Below, piece after piece: positions 26,739-36,713 of a DNA stretch of 64,000 bases. The DNA is from Acanthopleuribacter pedis. Lineage in GTDB: Bacteria > Acidobacteriota > Holophagae > Acanthopleuribacterales > Acanthopleuribacteraceae. Every line of letters begins with the position of its first letter. Within the stretch, counting starts at the first letter, position 1. The notes below the pieces were generated by a model, which was not told the DNA's origin, searched no databases, and saw nothing but the letters and a program-made list of their open reading frames with translations. Made by a program: the position numbers and the translations under genes. The stretch lies in assembly GCF_017377855.1 (NCBI RefSeq), contig NZ_JAFREP010000005.1, positions 62,001 to 126,000 of the forward strand. Reading direction: 5' to 3'.

Positions 26739-27113
26739 ATGACGAAATCCTTGAGCGATTGTCCGGCCTGTCACGGCCAAATTGATGAACAGCATCAATG
26801 TGGCCGCTGTGGTGCCGATCTTTCCTATCTACACACCCTGACTCACGAAATGGAACGCCTGGAGGCGGCGGCGACCCATGCGGTGGCCGCCAAGCGTTTT
26901 GAGGTGGCGCGAACCTTCCTTGCCGAGGCCGCCCAATACGAGCGAACCCCCTACAATGTCGCGCTGGCCGCTTGGATTCCGGTACTTGAAGCGGAGACCG
27001 CGCACGAGGCGGCTGAAGCCGAGGCGGAGCAAGTACAGGCCGAGAAGCCGTCGCGCTTGGATTCGGTCAAACAATTTTTTTCCCGTTTCACTCGTGGGAA
27101 AGACGGATCCTGA
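26739..27113 (+). CDS. Small protein with N-terminal zinc ribbon
   Basis: About 124 residues. Two CxxC pairs (CPACHGQIDEQHQCGRC, near residues 8-24) form a likely zinc ribbon. The middle (about 30-90) is an Ala/Glu-rich helical pair of the kind seen in TPR-like proteins, and the C-terminus is basic. A GTG nine bases upstream (26730) is also possible. Last gene of the Hsp70-like operon, 14 bp after the chaperone. It could be a co-chaperone or client adaptor; unproven. Confidence 0.72.
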   Translation: MTKSLSDCPACHGQIDEQHQCGRCGADLSYLHTLTHEMERLEAAATHAVAAKRFEVARTFLAEAAQYERTPYNVALAAWIPVLEAETAHEAAEAEAEQVQAEKPSRLDSVKQFFSRFTRGKDGS

Positions 27114-27213
27114 GGACGCGAAGGGGATGTTGGTGGATCTGATTGGGCCTGGTACTCGTTGTTTAAGGATGAATGGATGGTTGCGGTACATTGTTTGTTC
27201 CAATAGAAGTTAG

Positions 27214-27486
27214 CTTGGTATTCGTTATTTCTCAGGATACTAGGATGATTTGAGGATGGGCGATTGGGTGTGCCCGCTTGGCGATGCGAATTCCGCCTTG
27301 GATGAATGGCGACTGTGCGATTGGGTGCGCCTGCTTGGTGTTGCGAATTCCGCCTTGGATGAATGGATTTACCAGACCAACGAAGTAGCGGCATCATCCG
27401 CGGCGCATCCAGATCCAAAAAGGCGGGCAGGCGAAATCGCCTATCCTCAAACCATCGGGAAATCCTAAGAAACAACGAATCCCAAG
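27214..27486. repeat. Long inverted repeat enclosing a 57-bp tandem duplication
   Basis: Two 64-base arms (27214-27277 and 27423-27486) are inverted copies matching at most positions; shared blocks include TTTGAGGAT, GGCGATT and ATTCGTT. Between and partly inside the left arm lie two tandem copies of a 57-bp unit (27260-27316 and 27317-27373) containing GCGAATTCCGCCTTGG. No supported gene overlaps it. It sits between the end of the Hsp70-like operon and the convergent xdhC-like gene. Confidence 0.75.
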
Positions 27487-27510
27487 CGATGCACCATCGG
27501 GACACCCCCA

Positions 27511-28644
27511 TCAATGACTTCCTCGCTCGTGGATGGGACCTTTCTTTTCACGCAGCGGTGCGCCCGTGCGGCGGTGGGTTTCTTTCATGACCTCGGCCAC
27601 CACCGAAAGGGCCACCTCGGCCGGGTTCTCGCCGCCCAAATCGAGGCCCGTCGGCGCATAGACGCGGGCACATTGTTCCGCGTCGAACCGGGTTCCTTGT
27701 TCGGCGAGATGGGCCACCAGTCGTTCGAAGCGGCTTCTCGGTCCGAGCACGCCCACGTAGGGGATCGCTTCCTTCAAAACCGCCGCCAGCCAGGCCGCGT
27801 CGCGCTCGAAGTGGTGGCCTTTGATGACCGCCGCCGCGAAATCGCGGCGATGCGCCGGTCGGGCCGCGAAGTCCTTGGCCCGTTCCGCCGTCAGCCAGGT
27901 CGCCGCGGGGTAGCGGTTCGGGTCGCGTTGGTCCGGTCGATGGTCGATCACTTCCACTTGCCAACCGAGCCCCGCGAAGCCGGTGATCAGCGGGGCCACG
28001 TCACTGCCCGCGCCGACCAACAGGACCGCCGGTGGTGGCGCGGCGGGCCGAAACAACCAACGCGCACTTGGTTCTTCCAGCAGCGCGGGGCGTCGTCCGC
28101 GTCGGTCCGACCCATCACGGTCCAGTCGCGCCATGGCCATGTCGATCACTGCCGCGCTGGGAAGGCTGCTTGTGGGGAACGCCGGGGTGACGCCCTTTCC
28201 GTCGAGCCAACACAAGCCGGCCGCCTCGGCGCCGTCGGCGACGATTTCCTGCAAAAAGGCGCCTGAAGCGCGGCGTTGTTGTACCGCCTCGATCCAAGAC
28301 AACAAGGCGGTTTGGGCCGGGTCGAACAACGGTGTTATTTGAATCTCGATGCGACCCCCGCAACCCGTACCCATGCCCCAAATCAGTTCATCGTCGTTGG
28401 TGGCGTCGTAGGTTACCCGGTGCACGCGCTGATCCTGAAAACACAATTCGGCATGGCGGCGTACGTCGTTTTCGAGGCAACCCGCGCTAATGGTGCCGTA
28501 AACCGGGGCGTTGGCGCGAATCGCGATTTGGGTGCCGAGCCCGCGGTAGGCGGGGCCGTCGATACTGACAATGGTGGCGACCGCCGTTGGTTGCGGGTCT
28601 TGTTGGTTATCCTGAAGTGCTTGAAAAAGCGCGGAATCGTCCAT
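27511..28644 (-). CDS. XdhC/CoxI-family protein
   Basis: 377 residues. XdhC proteins bind molybdenum cofactor and help insert its sulfurated form into xanthine dehydrogenase-type enzymes. Seen here: the N-terminal XdhC/CoxI domain with AVATIVSIDGPAYRG, AGCLENDV and WGMGTGCGG; and a C-terminal Rossmann-like domain starting VLLVGAGSDVAPL. The ATG at 28642-28644 has GGGAG upstream; the frame extends 16 codons further. No xdhA/B genes are near, but moaC lies 8 kb away. Confidence 0.88.
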   Translation of the reverse strand: MDDSALFQALQDNQQDPQPTAVATIVSIDGPAYRGLGTQIAIRANAPVYGTISAGCLENDVRRHAELCFQDQRVHRVTYDATNDDELIWGMGTGCGGRIEIQITPLFDPAQTALLSWIEAVQQRRASGAFLQEIVADGAEAAGLCWLDGKGVTPAFPTSSLPSAAVIDMAMARLDRDGSDRRGRRPALLEEPSARWLFRPAAPPPAVLLVGAGSDVAPLITGFAGLGWQVEVIDHRPDQRDPNRYPAATWLTAERAKDFAARPAHRRDFAAAVIKGHHFERDAAWLAAVLKEAIPYVGVLGPRSRFERLVAHLAEQGTRFDAEQCARVYAPTGLDLGGENPAEVALSVVAEVMKETHRRTGAPLREKKGPIHERGSH

Positions 28645-28829
28645 GGGTTCTCCCGGAAAGCTGTTGGTGGGGTGCCTTATGGTGCCCTTCATCGTTCCGC
28701 GGCTTGTTGTCTATGGGTTCTTGCGCTAAAGTTTTGCTGGAACGGTTCGCCGCCGTGTTGGTGAGTTAAAGGTGCGTTCTTCAAGTACGTTACACCACTT
28801 AGGCAATTCCCGGTAGGGGGGAAGGGTTC

Positions 28830-29543
28830 ATGACTTCGTCCGATGCAAAACGCAAAAAAGCGGAGATTACGCGGCAGCGCATTCTCGACGCCGCCCTGCC
28901 GCTGATGTTGGACGGCGGTTACGAGAAAATGACCATGCGGGCCATCGCCAAAAAAGCCGGCCTTTCGCCCGGTGCCGCTTATTACTACTTCGAAACCAAA
29001 GAACACATTATCAACGCCTTCTACGAGCGTTCCTTGGTTCAACACGAGGCTGCCTGCCGCACAATCTTGGAAGAAGAAAAGAACTTCGCCAAACGCCTCA
29101 AGTTATGTGTCCAGGCCCAGATCGAAATCAGCCGACCCTACCACGAAATTTCCGCCGCGTTGTTTAAGGTCGCCGCCGATCCCAACCACCCGCTGTCGCC
29201 GTTTAGCGAGCCCTCGCGACCGTTGCGCGAACGCAGCATGCGTATTTTTGCCGAAATTTACCGGGGCAGCCGCTCGCGCGTGCCCAAACCGCTCGACGCC
29301 TTTTTGCCCGGCCTGCTGTGGCTGTACCACATGGGGATCATTTTGTTTTGGGTGTACGACAAAACGCCCGGCCAAAAGAAAACCGACCGCTTCATTGAAC
29401 GCACCGTGCCGCTGCTGATCAACTTGATTCGCCTCGCCAAGGTGCCCGGTTTCTCGCGGGCACTCAAGGCGACGCTGCAATTGCTCGACGATTTTTCCTT
29501 CCTCAAACTGCCCGAGGCCGAGAAGTTATCCGATAAAAAATAA
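28830..29543 (+). CDS. TetR-family transcriptional regulator
   Basis: 237 residues. The N-terminal HTH (about 12-60) reads TRQRILDAALPLMLDGGYEK, then MRAIAKKAGLSPGAAYYYFETKEHII, typical of TetR. The C-terminal ligand domain has no recognised ligand signature. It stops 18 bp inside the end of the convergent MAPEG gene and is divergent from xdhC; either could be a target. Confidence 0.92.
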   Translation: MTSSDAKRKKAEITRQRILDAALPLMLDGGYEKMTMRAIAKKAGLSPGAAYYYFETKEHIINAFYERSLVQHEAACRTILEEEKNFAKRLKLCVQAQIEISRPYHEISAALFKVAADPNHPLSPFSEPSRPLRERSMRIFAEIYRGSRSRVPKPLDAFLPGLLWLYHMGIILFWVYDKTPGQKKTDRFIERTVPLLINLIRLAKVPGFSRALKATLQLLDDFSFLKLPEAEKLSDKK

Positions 29544-29897
29544 CGCGATCATGCTGATAAAGGGCACCGCCCACGCCAGCGAACGCAAGGTCGGTTTGTC
29601 GGTCAGGTAACAGATCCCGTAGACGATGCGAAACACCACAAAGGTGACCGCCAGAATGTCGATGGTTTGTTGTTTGGCGCCGACCAGGTGGGCGATGATC
29701 ACGCCCGCCGCGAAGGGAGGAAAGGCCTCGTGTCCGTTTTGGTGGGCCCAGTGGGCGCGTTTGCGCCAACCTTCAAGTTTGTCCTGACATTCGCGCACGC
29801 GGCGGTTACTGAAACCGGGCGCTCCGATTTTCGCGATCGCCGTAAAAATGTACGGCAAGATGGCGGCTGCAAACACGCACCAATAAGCAATGGTCAC
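29526..29897 (-). CDS. MAPEG-family membrane protein
   Basis: 123 residues with four predicted membrane helices (about 4-22, 58-75, 80-97, 105-122). The segment RVRECQDKLEGWRKRAHWAHQ followed by NGHEAFPPFAAGVI is characteristic of MAPEG proteins, a family that includes microsomal glutathione transferases. GTG start with AAGGAG six bases upstream. Specific activity unknown. Confidence 0.85.
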   Translation of the reverse strand: MTIAYWCVFAAAILPYIFTAIAKIGAPGFSNRRVRECQDKLEGWRKRAHWAHQNGHEAFPPFAAGVIIAHLVGAKQQTIDILAVTFVVFRIVYGICYLTDKPTLRSLAWAVPFISMIALFFIG

Positions 29898-29915
29898 AAG
29901 GCTCTCCTTTTCGCG

Positions 29916-30686
29916 TTAACCCGGCTTCACCGCGCAGGTGGCGATGTAGTTGTTCATATAGCGGCTCAAGGGTTCTTCCGGCGCGGCGTCCTCGAAAAAC
30001 CCCTTGATGAGCAAACCCGCCGCCAGTTGCCCGCCGATCAGGCTGTCGAGCGAGTGGCCGAAGGTCATCGCCTCGTTTTTGTCAGTTAGCGCGGCCAGCT
30101 CGGCCTCGCTCAGGTCGGTGGTGTCCGCGTAGGGAATTTTGTGGCGTACCTCGAGTTCGCCCTTCAGTGACTTGGCGTAGTCGAACACGAACAACGCCGG
30201 GTTGGTGAAACCCATCATCAACAAACCGCCGGGCCGCAGCACCCGCGCCGCCTCGCGCTGAATCGGCGCCACGTCGGGCACAAACACCACCGAACAGGGG
30301 TTAAACACCAAATCGAAGGAGGCGTCGGGGAAACAGCTTAGGTCGGCCATGTCACCCTGAACCGTTTGAATCGTCAGCCCCTCACGCGCGGCGACCTCGG
30401 CGTCGCGCGCCAGTTGCGCGGGTGAATTGTCGAAAATGGTGACCCGTGCCCCGGCCGCGGCAAAAAGCGGGCCTTGTTGTCCGCCACCACAGGCCAGTCC
30501 CAGTAAATCGCAATCGCTCAGATCGGGAAACCAGTCGCGGGGGACGGGTTTGGTTGGGGTTAACACCACCTGCCAATCACCCGCGCGGGCCGCGGCCACC
30601 GCCGCTGCATCGACCGGGCGCGTCCATTCGTTGCCGCTTTCCACGTAACCGTTCCAAGCATTGCGGTTGTGTTCCAGAATGTCCAT
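29916..30686 (-). CDS. Class I SAM-dependent methyltransferase
   Basis: 256 residues. SAM-binding motif I is LLGLACGGGQQGP (about 62-74); motif II acidic strand VTIFDNSP; then FDLVFNPCSVVFV and VLRPGGLLMMGF. Substrate not predictable. ATG 30684-30686 follows GAGGAAG. It lies 18 bp from the MAPEG gene on the same strand. Confidence 0.88.
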   Translation of the reverse strand: MDILEHNRNAWNGYVESGNEWTRPVDAAAVAAARAGDWQVVLTPTKPVPRDWFPDLSDCDLLGLACGGGQQGPLFAAAGARVTIFDNSPAQLARDAEVAAREGLTIQTVQGDMADLSCFPDASFDLVFNPCSVVFVPDVAPIQREAARVLRPGGLLMMGFTNPALFVFDYAKSLKGELEVRHKIPYADTTDLSEAELAALTDKNEAMTFGHSLDSLIGGQLAAGLLIKGFFEDAAPEEPLSRYMNNYIATCAVKPG

Positions 30687-30736
30687 GCTTCCTCTTTCGT
30701 CAAAGTGCGGCGCGGGCAAGGCCGCGCCGATTCGGT

Positions 30737-32356
30737 TTAATCGCGGTGTTGGAGGTACCAGGCGATTTGGGCGTTGGTGGACGCATCGTGGTTTTCAGGC
30801 GCCGCCTTTTTCTCGGCCAGCTCCGGCAAGATGCGTTTCGCCAGTTGTTTCCCCAGTTCGACGCCCCACTGGTCGAAGCTGTAGATATCCCAAATCACGC
30901 CTTGTACAAAGATTTTGTGCTCGTAGAGTGCGATCAGGTTGCCCAGTACCTCGGGCGTCAATTGCTCGGCCATGATCGAGGTGCAGGGGCGGGCGCCGTC
31001 GAAGGTTTTAAAGGGGACCAGTTCTTCCGGGGTGCCTTCTTCGCGAACCTCGTTTTCGGTTTTCCCGAAGGCCAGCGCCTCTTGTTGGGCGAAGAAGTTG
31101 GCCATGAGTTTGTCGTGGTGATCGCCGACCGGGTTCAGTGACTTGGCGAAGCCGATGAAATCGCAGGGGATCAGCGAGGTGCCCTGGTGGATCAGTTGGT
31201 AAAACGCGTGCTGGCCGTTGGTGCCGGGTTCGCCCCAAATGATCGGGCCGGTCGCGTGCAGCGCCGCCTCGCCGTCGCGGGTTACGCTTTTGCCGTTGCT
31301 CTCCATGTCACCCTGTTGGAAGTAGGCCGGGAAACGGTGCATGTATTGGTCGTACGGCAAAATCGCGTGGCTGGAGCCCTCGAGGAAATTGATGTACCAC
31401 ACGCCCAACAAGCCCAAAATGACCGGCATGTTCTCCGCCAAGGGTGCGTTTTTGAAGTGCTGGTCCATCGTGCGGTAACCTTTGAGCAAGGCGTCAAAAT
31501 GGTCCTTGCCCAGTGCGATCACCAGGGATAAGCCGATGGCGGAGGTCAGCGAATAGCGGCCGCCGACCCAATCCCAAAATTCGAACATGTTGGCCGTGTC
31601 GATGCCGAAATCACGGACGCCCGCCGCGTTGGTGGAGACCGCCACGAAATGGCGGGCGACCGCCGCCGCGTCGCCCAACTGACCAATCAGCCAGGTGCGC
31701 GCCGAGTGGGCGTTTGTCATCGTTTCTTGGGTCGTAAAGGTTTTGGAGGCGATGATAAACAGCGTTTCTTCCGCGTTCAGATCGCGGGTCGCCTCGGCGA
31801 GGTGGGTCCCGTCCACGTTGGAAACAAACCGAACCGTCAGGTTGCGGTCACTGTAGTGTTTCAGCGCCTCGTAGACCATCACCGGCCCCAGGTCGGACCC
31901 GCCGATGCCGATGTTGACCACGTTTTTAATGCGTTTGCCGGTGAAGCCGAGCCATTCGCCGTTGCGGACCTGTTCGCCAAAGGCCGCCATGCGGTCGCGC
32001 ACCGCGTAGACCTGGTCCACCACGTTGACGCCGTCGACCCTGTAGACCTCGTCGCGCGCCGCGCGCAGGGCTACATGTAGGACCGCGCGGTTTTCGGTGC
32101 GGTTGATTTTTTCACCCGCGTACATCGCGGCGATTTCCCTGGGCAGCTCGCGGGCCTCGGCCAACTTCAACAACAGCGAGATGGTTTCCGCCGTGATCAG
32201 GTTTTTGGAGTAATCCATCCACAGGGGGCCCGCCGTCAGTGACATGTTTTTGGCGCGTTCGGGCATCAAATTAAATAGTTCGCGGGGGTGAATCCCGGCC
32301 GTGGTGGCCGCGTGATTTTCGAGGGCGGACCAAGCCGGCAAATTTTCCAGTGTCAT
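30737..32356 (-). CDS. pgi: Glucose-6-phosphate isomerase
   Basis: Interconverts glucose-6-phosphate and fructose-6-phosphate. 539 residues, near the E. coli length. Family signatures: [46 protein letters not shown], and [24 protein letters not shown] lies eight bases before the ATG. It appears monocistronic. Confidence 0.97.
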   Translation of the reverse strand: MTLENLPAWSALENHAATTAGIHPRELFNLMPERAKNMSLTAGPLWMDYSKNLITAETISLLLKLAEARELPREIAAMYAGEKINRTENRAVLHVALRAARDEVYRVDGVNVVDQVYAVRDRMAAFGEQVRNGEWLGFTGKRIKNVVNIGIGGSDLGPVMVYEALKHYSDRNLTVRFVSNVDGTHLAEATRDLNAEETLFIIASKTFTTQETMTNAHSARTWLIGQLGDAAAVARHFVAVSTNAAGVRDFGIDTANMFEFWDWVGGRYSLTSAIGLSLVIALGKDHFDALLKGYRTMDQHFKNAPLAENMPVILGLLGVWYINFLEGSSHAILPYDQYMHRFPAYFQQGDMESNGKSVTRDGEAALHATGPIIWGEPGTNGQHAFYQLIHQGTSLIPCDFIGFAKSLNPVGDHHDKLMANFFAQQEALAFGKTENEVREEGTPEELVPFKTFDGARPCTSIMAEQLTPEVLGNLIALYEHKIFVQGVIWDIYSFDQWGVELGKQLAKRILPELAEKKAAPENHDASTNAQIAWYLQHRD

Positions 32357-32452
32357 AGCAGACGACTCCTTGCTCCAACGTAACGCGTGATGAAAGTGGT
32401 TGCGAACATTCTACCTTGGCGACTCGGCGGCGGGGCAAATTTAATCGGACCC

Positions 32453-34279
32453 TCACGAAAGAGATCGGATTTTCCCGCCTTGCGGATTCCGGCCCGATTG
32501 CTTTTCGAGCATGGTGCGGAAGGGGCCGTCGTCGCGGGTCAGCTCCGACCAGGTACCCGACTGAACCAAGGCGCCGTCTTCCAGAACCAACAGTTGATCC
32601 GCGTTGCGCAGGGAATACAGACGGTGGGCGATGATCACGATGGTCAGGCGGCCGTGGAGGTTGTGCAGCGCCTGTTGGATGCGCGCCTCGTTGTCGCTGT
32701 CTAAGGCGCTGGTCGCCTCGTCCAAAATCAACAGGTTCGGCTTGCGCAACAGCGCGCGTGCCAATGCGATGCGTTGCTTTTCGCCGCCGGAGAGTTGCAC
32801 GCCCCGTTCCCCCAGTGGTTGGTTCAGTTGCCCCGGTAGCGCGCGCACAAAATCGTCCGCCGCCGCCTGTTCCAGTGCGTGCCACATCGCCGTTTCGCTT
32901 GCCGCCTTGTCGGCCCAGCGCAGGTTGTCGGCCACCGTGCCGTCGATGAGGAATGTATCCTGGGGAACGTAGGCCACCTGGGCGCGCCACGCCTTGAGGT
33001 TGTCCGCCGCCAGGGGGATGCCGTCGATGGTAAGCGCCCCTTGTTGCGGCATCATCAAACCCATTAACAAATCCACCGCCGTGGTTTTGCCCGAACCCGA
33101 GGGACCCACCAAAGCCGTGGTTTGGTTCACGCGGATCGTAAACCGGATCTGGTCCAGCGCGGCGCGTGCGCGGTTCGCATAGGCATAAACCACGCCCTCG
33201 AAGCGGACCTGGCCGGTAAGCGGGGGCAGCTTGTTTTGCTTCCCCGGCGCGTCGCATTCCATCGCCGCGCGGCAATCATCCAACAAATCTCGGTAGAACC
33301 GGTAGATCGGCAAAACGTGGCTGAGGTGGTGTAGGTTCTGCTGGAATTGCGCGATTTGCGGCATTAAACGCGCAAAGATCAGGATCAGTAGCAGCAGCGA
33401 AGCGCCTGGCAGCGCAAACCAGCGCACGGCTGCGTAGAAAAAGCCGCAAAACACCGCGGTGCTTGCCAAGGAGAACCACATTTGCGCCGCCACCGCGCCT
33501 TGGTTGAAGCGCATGATCACATCTTTGTTCTGTCGGTTCAGTTTTTGGAAGTGTTGGAGGTTGTTGTTTTCCGCGCCGAAACTCTTGGTCTCTTTCATGC
33601 CGTTGAGGTGTTCCGTGATCGCCGTGAACAGGCCGTTGGTGATTTGGGTGATCGCCTTGCCGTCAATGGCCGCCGCCTGCATGCGTTTGCGCAGCAGCAA
33701 CAGCACGCCGCCGCCGATCAAACCCGTGAGCAGCGTGATTGCCGGATCGATAAGGAGCGCAAGCAGGCCGTAACCGCCGATCATCATCAGCGTTACCGCG
33801 CCGCGCAGCAGGTAGGCCGAGCCATGACCGATGCGGTTCATGTCGGTGGTGAGCGCTTGAATAAAGTCCGCCGACTTGTGGGTCAGGAAAAAGGTCCAGT
33901 TGCTGTGGAGTAAAGCGTGGTAGAGGTCGCCGCGCAGGGTTTCCATAAAATCCTGTTGCAATTGCACGCTCAGCAATTCGTTGTGGTAGAGCACGAAACG
34001 CCGTACGACAAACAGGCCCGCAAACAACAACAACACCCCTTCCAAGCTAGGGGTGAGGTGGAGGAAATCGAAGCAGGCCCGCAGCAGGGCGTCGAGCCGC
34101 GCATTCCCGTTTTGCCAATCGCCCACGCCCACAAAGGACAGCAGCGGTAGCAGCAGCACAATGCCGACGCCCTCCAGCAGGCCGAGCAGGACCATGAGCG
34201 CAAGCGAAAGCGGGAGGCGGCGACCTGAAACCGTATGAAAGTGTTGCAGAAAACGATGCAGGGATTGGATGGATGACAT
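32453..34279 (-). CDS. ABC exporter, membrane and ATPase domains fused
   Basis: About 608 residues. The N-terminal domain (1-330) has six likely membrane helices, beginning LALMVLLGLLEGVGIVLLLP. The C-terminal ATPase has Walker A GPSGSGKTT, signature LSGGEKQRIALARALL and Walker B LLILDEATSAL. The type exports lipids, peptides or glycans as a dimer. I start it at ATG 34277-34279; the frame is open for 45 more codons. It is a possible exporter for the lasso peptide, whose cluster lacks one, but it lies 16 kb away, so the link is weak. Confidence 0.9.
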   Translation of the reverse strand: MSSIQSLHRFLQHFHTVSGRRLPLSLALMVLLGLLEGVGIVLLLPLLSFVGVGDWQNGNARLDALLRACFDFLHLTPSLEGVLLLFAGLFVVRRFVLYHNELLSVQLQQDFMETLRGDLYHALLHSNWTFFLTHKSADFIQALTTDMNRIGHGSAYLLRGAVTLMMIGGYGLLALLIDPAITLLTGLIGGGVLLLLRKRMQAAAIDGKAITQITNGLFTAITEHLNGMKETKSFGAENNNLQHFQKLNRQNKDVIMRFNQGAVAAQMWFSLASTAVFCGFFYAAVRWFALPGASLLLLILIFARLMPQIAQFQQNLHHLSHVLPIYRFYRDLLDDCRAAMECDAPGKQNKLPPLTGQVRFEGVVYAYANRARAALDQIRFTIRVNQTTALVGPSGSGKTTAVDLLMGLMMPQQGALTIDGIPLAADNLKAWRAQVAYVPQDTFLIDGTVADNLRWADKAASETAMWHALEQAAADDFVRALPGQLNQPLGERGVQLSGGEKQRIALARALLRKPNLLILDEATSALDSDNEARIQQALHNLHGRLTIVIIAHRLYSLRNADQLLVLEDGALVQSGTWSELTRDDGPFRTMLEKQSGRNPQGGKIRSLS

Positions 34280-34441
34280 GGGGTTTACTCGCGGGTTGGC
34301 TTGGATGGGGAAGGCGCGGAAGCGGCGAATCGTCAAGGGTTTGGGCTTACCATCGGCGTTTCGGTGTGCTTGCTTGAGCGGTCGTGTTCGCCGTTGCAAT
34401 CCGCTAGCCGACAAGAATCACCGTTCTTCAGGATAGCCCTG

Positions 34442-34450
34442 TGCTATGAT
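34442..34450 (+). promoter_or_regulatory. Extended -10 promoter of lepA
   Basis: TGCTATGAT (TG, one base, TATGAT), about 38 bp before the chosen start codon of lepA. Confidence 0.4.
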
Positions 34451-34487
34451 TAGCGGTTCGGAACGAGACCGTGTGGAGGGCCTTTCG

Positions 34488-36293
34488 TTGTCAGTTGATC
34501 CCAAATTCATTCGAAACTTTTCCATCATTGCCCATATCGACCATGGCAAAAGTACCTTGGCAGACCGATTCTTGGAGTTCACCGGCAGTGTCTCCGACCG
34601 TGAGAAAAAAGCGCAAATGCTTGACGACATGGAGTTGGAACGCGAACGCGGCATCACCATTAAAGCGCGCTCCGTAACCATGAACTACAAAGCCAAGGAC
34701 GGGAATCTCTATCAGTTTAACTTGATCGATACCCCCGGCCACGTTGATTTTTCCTATGAAGTTTCGCGCAGTTTGGCCGCCTGTGACGGCGCCATTTTGG
34801 TTGTTGACGCCGCGCAAGGTGTTGAAGCCCAAACGCTTGCCAACGTATATTTGGCCCTCGAAAACGATTTACAAATGTTGCCCGTGCTCAACAAGATCGA
34901 TTTGCCCTCGGCCCAGCCCGATGTCATCCTCGAGCAGATTGAGAACGTGATTGGTTTGGAAACCGACAACGCCTGTTTGATTTCCGCCAAAACCGGTGAA
35001 GGCGTGAATGAGGTGCTTGAGGCCGTCATCGAAGCTTTTCCACCGCCCAGCGGCAAAAACGAAAACCCGTTGCAAGCCCTGATCTTCGACGCTTGGTTCG
35101 ACAGCTACCGGGGTTTGATCATTTTGGTACGGGTCTTCGAAGGGCGCTTGGCCCGCAAGGATCGCGTGAAGTTCATGGCGACCCACAGCGAGTACGAAAT
35201 CGACGAGGTCGGCATTTTTGAACCCAAGATGGCCAAAACCGAGGCGCTTGAGGCCGGCCAGGTTGGTTATGTCATTGCCACCATTAAAACCTTGGACGAG
35301 GCCCGCGTCGGTGACACCATCACCCACGCCAAAAAACCCTGTGCCGAACCGCTGCCCGGTTTCAAAGAGTCGAAGCCGATGGTTTTCTCCGGGCTGTACC
35401 CTTCCGACGCCGCCGATTACGCCAACTTGCGCGATGCCCTCGACAAATTACAGATCAACGACACCTCCTTCGTGTTCGAACCGGAAACCTCAATTGCCTT
35501 GGGTTTCGGTTTCCGCTGCGGGTTCCTCGGTCTGCTCCACATGGAAATCATCCAGGAACGGTTGGAGCGCGAGTTCGACCTCGACCTGGTCACCACCGCG
35601 CCCGGTGTTGAATACCGCGTCACCACCAAAAGCGGCGACGTCGTGATGGTTGATTCGCCCAGTAAATTGCCCGACCCCGGTCACATCGAGATTTTCGAGG
35701 AGCCCTACATTTTGGGCACCATTCTGACCAACAGCGAATACGTCGGCGCCGTGATCAAGCTGTGCGAGGAGCGGCGCGGGATCCAGAAGAAACTGGAATA
35801 CGTTTCCGAGGATCGCCTGCTCATCGAATACGAATTACCGCTGAACGAGGTCGTTCTCGACTTTTACGACCGCCTCAAATCCGTCAGCCGCGGTTACTCC
35901 TCGTTTGATTACCACATCGAGGGTTACTGGAACTCGAACCTGATCAAGTTGGACATTCTCGTCAACGGCGATCTGGTCGACGCGCTGAGCTTGATCGTCC
36001 ACCGCGACAAAGCCCAGAACCGCGCCAACCTGCTGACCTCGAAAATGAAAGAACTCATCCCCCGGCAGATGTTCGACATCGCGATTCAGGCCGCCATGGG
36101 CGCGCGGATTGTGGCGCGGACCACGGTCAAGGCCCTGCGCAAAAACGTGTTGGCCAAGTGTTACGGTGGTGACATCTCGCGGAAACGCAAGTTGTTGGAG
36201 AAACAGAAAGCCGGTAAAAAACGCATGAAAGCCGTGGGGCAAGTCCAAATTCCCCAGGACGCCTTTTTGGCCATGCTCAAGATTGACAACTAA
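34488..36293 (+). CDS. lepA: Elongation factor 4 (LepA)
   Basis: Ribosome-associated GTPase. G motifs: [14 protein letters not shown] and [11 protein letters not shown]; further family stretches are [13 protein letters not shown] and the C-terminal [15 protein letters not shown]. The TTG at 34488 has GGAGGG seven bases upstream and yields 601 residues, the family norm (about 600). The ATG at 34446 would add 14 residues, lacks a site and would leave almost no leader after the candidate -10 element. I therefore prefer TTG. Confidence 0.96.
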   Translation: MSVDPKFIRNFSIIAHIDHGKSTLADRFLEFTGSVSDREKKAQMLDDMELERERGITIKARSVTMNYKAKDGNLYQFNLIDTPGHVDFSYEVSRSLAACDGAILVVDAAQGVEAQTLANVYLALENDLQMLPVLNKIDLPSAQPDVILEQIENVIGLETDNACLISAKTGEGVNEVLEAVIEAFPPPSGKNENPLQALIFDAWFDSYRGLIILVRVFEGRLARKDRVKFMATHSEYEIDEVGIFEPKMAKTEALEAGQVGYVIATIKTLDEARVGDTITHAKKPCAEPLPGFKESKPMVFSGLYPSDAADYANLRDALDKLQINDTSFVFEPETSIALGFGFRCGFLGLLHMEIIQERLEREFDLDLVTTAPGVEYRVTTKSGDVVMVDSPSKLPDPGHIEIFEEPYILGTILTNSEYVGAVIKLCEERRGIQKKLEYVSEDRLLIEYELPLNEVVLDFYDRLKSVSRGYSSFDYHIEGYWNSNLIKLDILVNGDLVDALSLIVHRDKAQNRANLLTSKMKELIPRQMFDIAIQAAMGARIVARTTVKALRKNVLAKCYGGDISRKRKLLEKQKAGKKRMKAVGQVQIPQDAFLAMLKIDN

Positions 36294-36295
36294 CA

Positions 36296-36330
36296 CGGGA
36301 TACCGGCGCGCCCCGAGCATCCCGGTTTTT
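36296..36330 (+). terminator. Terminator after lepA
   Basis: CGGGAT / ATCCCG stem with a GC-rich loop, followed by GTTTTT. Confidence 0.6.
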
Positions 36331-36396
36331 CAAATAGCGAGGCATGCGACCCCCGCGGGTCGATGTGCCTCGATTTGTTTTTAGGAATGTAGAAAA

Positions 36397-36699
36397 ATGG
36401 AAGCAATGAAAGTAACACCCAAGCAGCGCCGCTTTCTCAAGGCGCAATCTCACCATCTCAAACCCCTGATTCAATTGGGCAAAGAAGGTCCCTCCGCCGG
36501 GTTCCTGCGCCAGTTGGAAGAGCAGATCAACGCCCATGAACTGATCAAGGTCAAGGTGTTGGGCAACTGCCTCGCCGAAAAAGAGGAAATCGAAGCCGCC
36601 GTCGGTAGCGTGGGTGTGACCGTGGTTCAGAAAATCGGCCACATCTATACCTTCTTCCGGCAGCGTGAAGAAAACTCCAACTTCGATTTGGACGAATAG
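36397..36699 (+). CDS. yhbY: YhbY-like CRM-domain RNA-binding protein
   Basis: 100 residues, one CRM domain. KQRRFLKAQSHHLKPLIQLG, then GFLRQLEEQINAHELIKVKV and the C-terminal IGHIYTFFRQ follow the YhbY pattern. The E. coli homologue associates with the pre-50S subunit and is implicated in ribosome assembly. An AGGA site lies nine bases upstream. moaC follows 14 bp later. Confidence 0.92.
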   Translation: MEAMKVTPKQRRFLKAQSHHLKPLIQLGKEGPSAGFLRQLEEQINAHELIKVKVLGNCLAEKEEIEAAVGSVGVTVVQKIGHIYTFFRQREENSNFDLDE

Positions 36700-36713
36700 T
36701 CCGGGAGGTCGTT

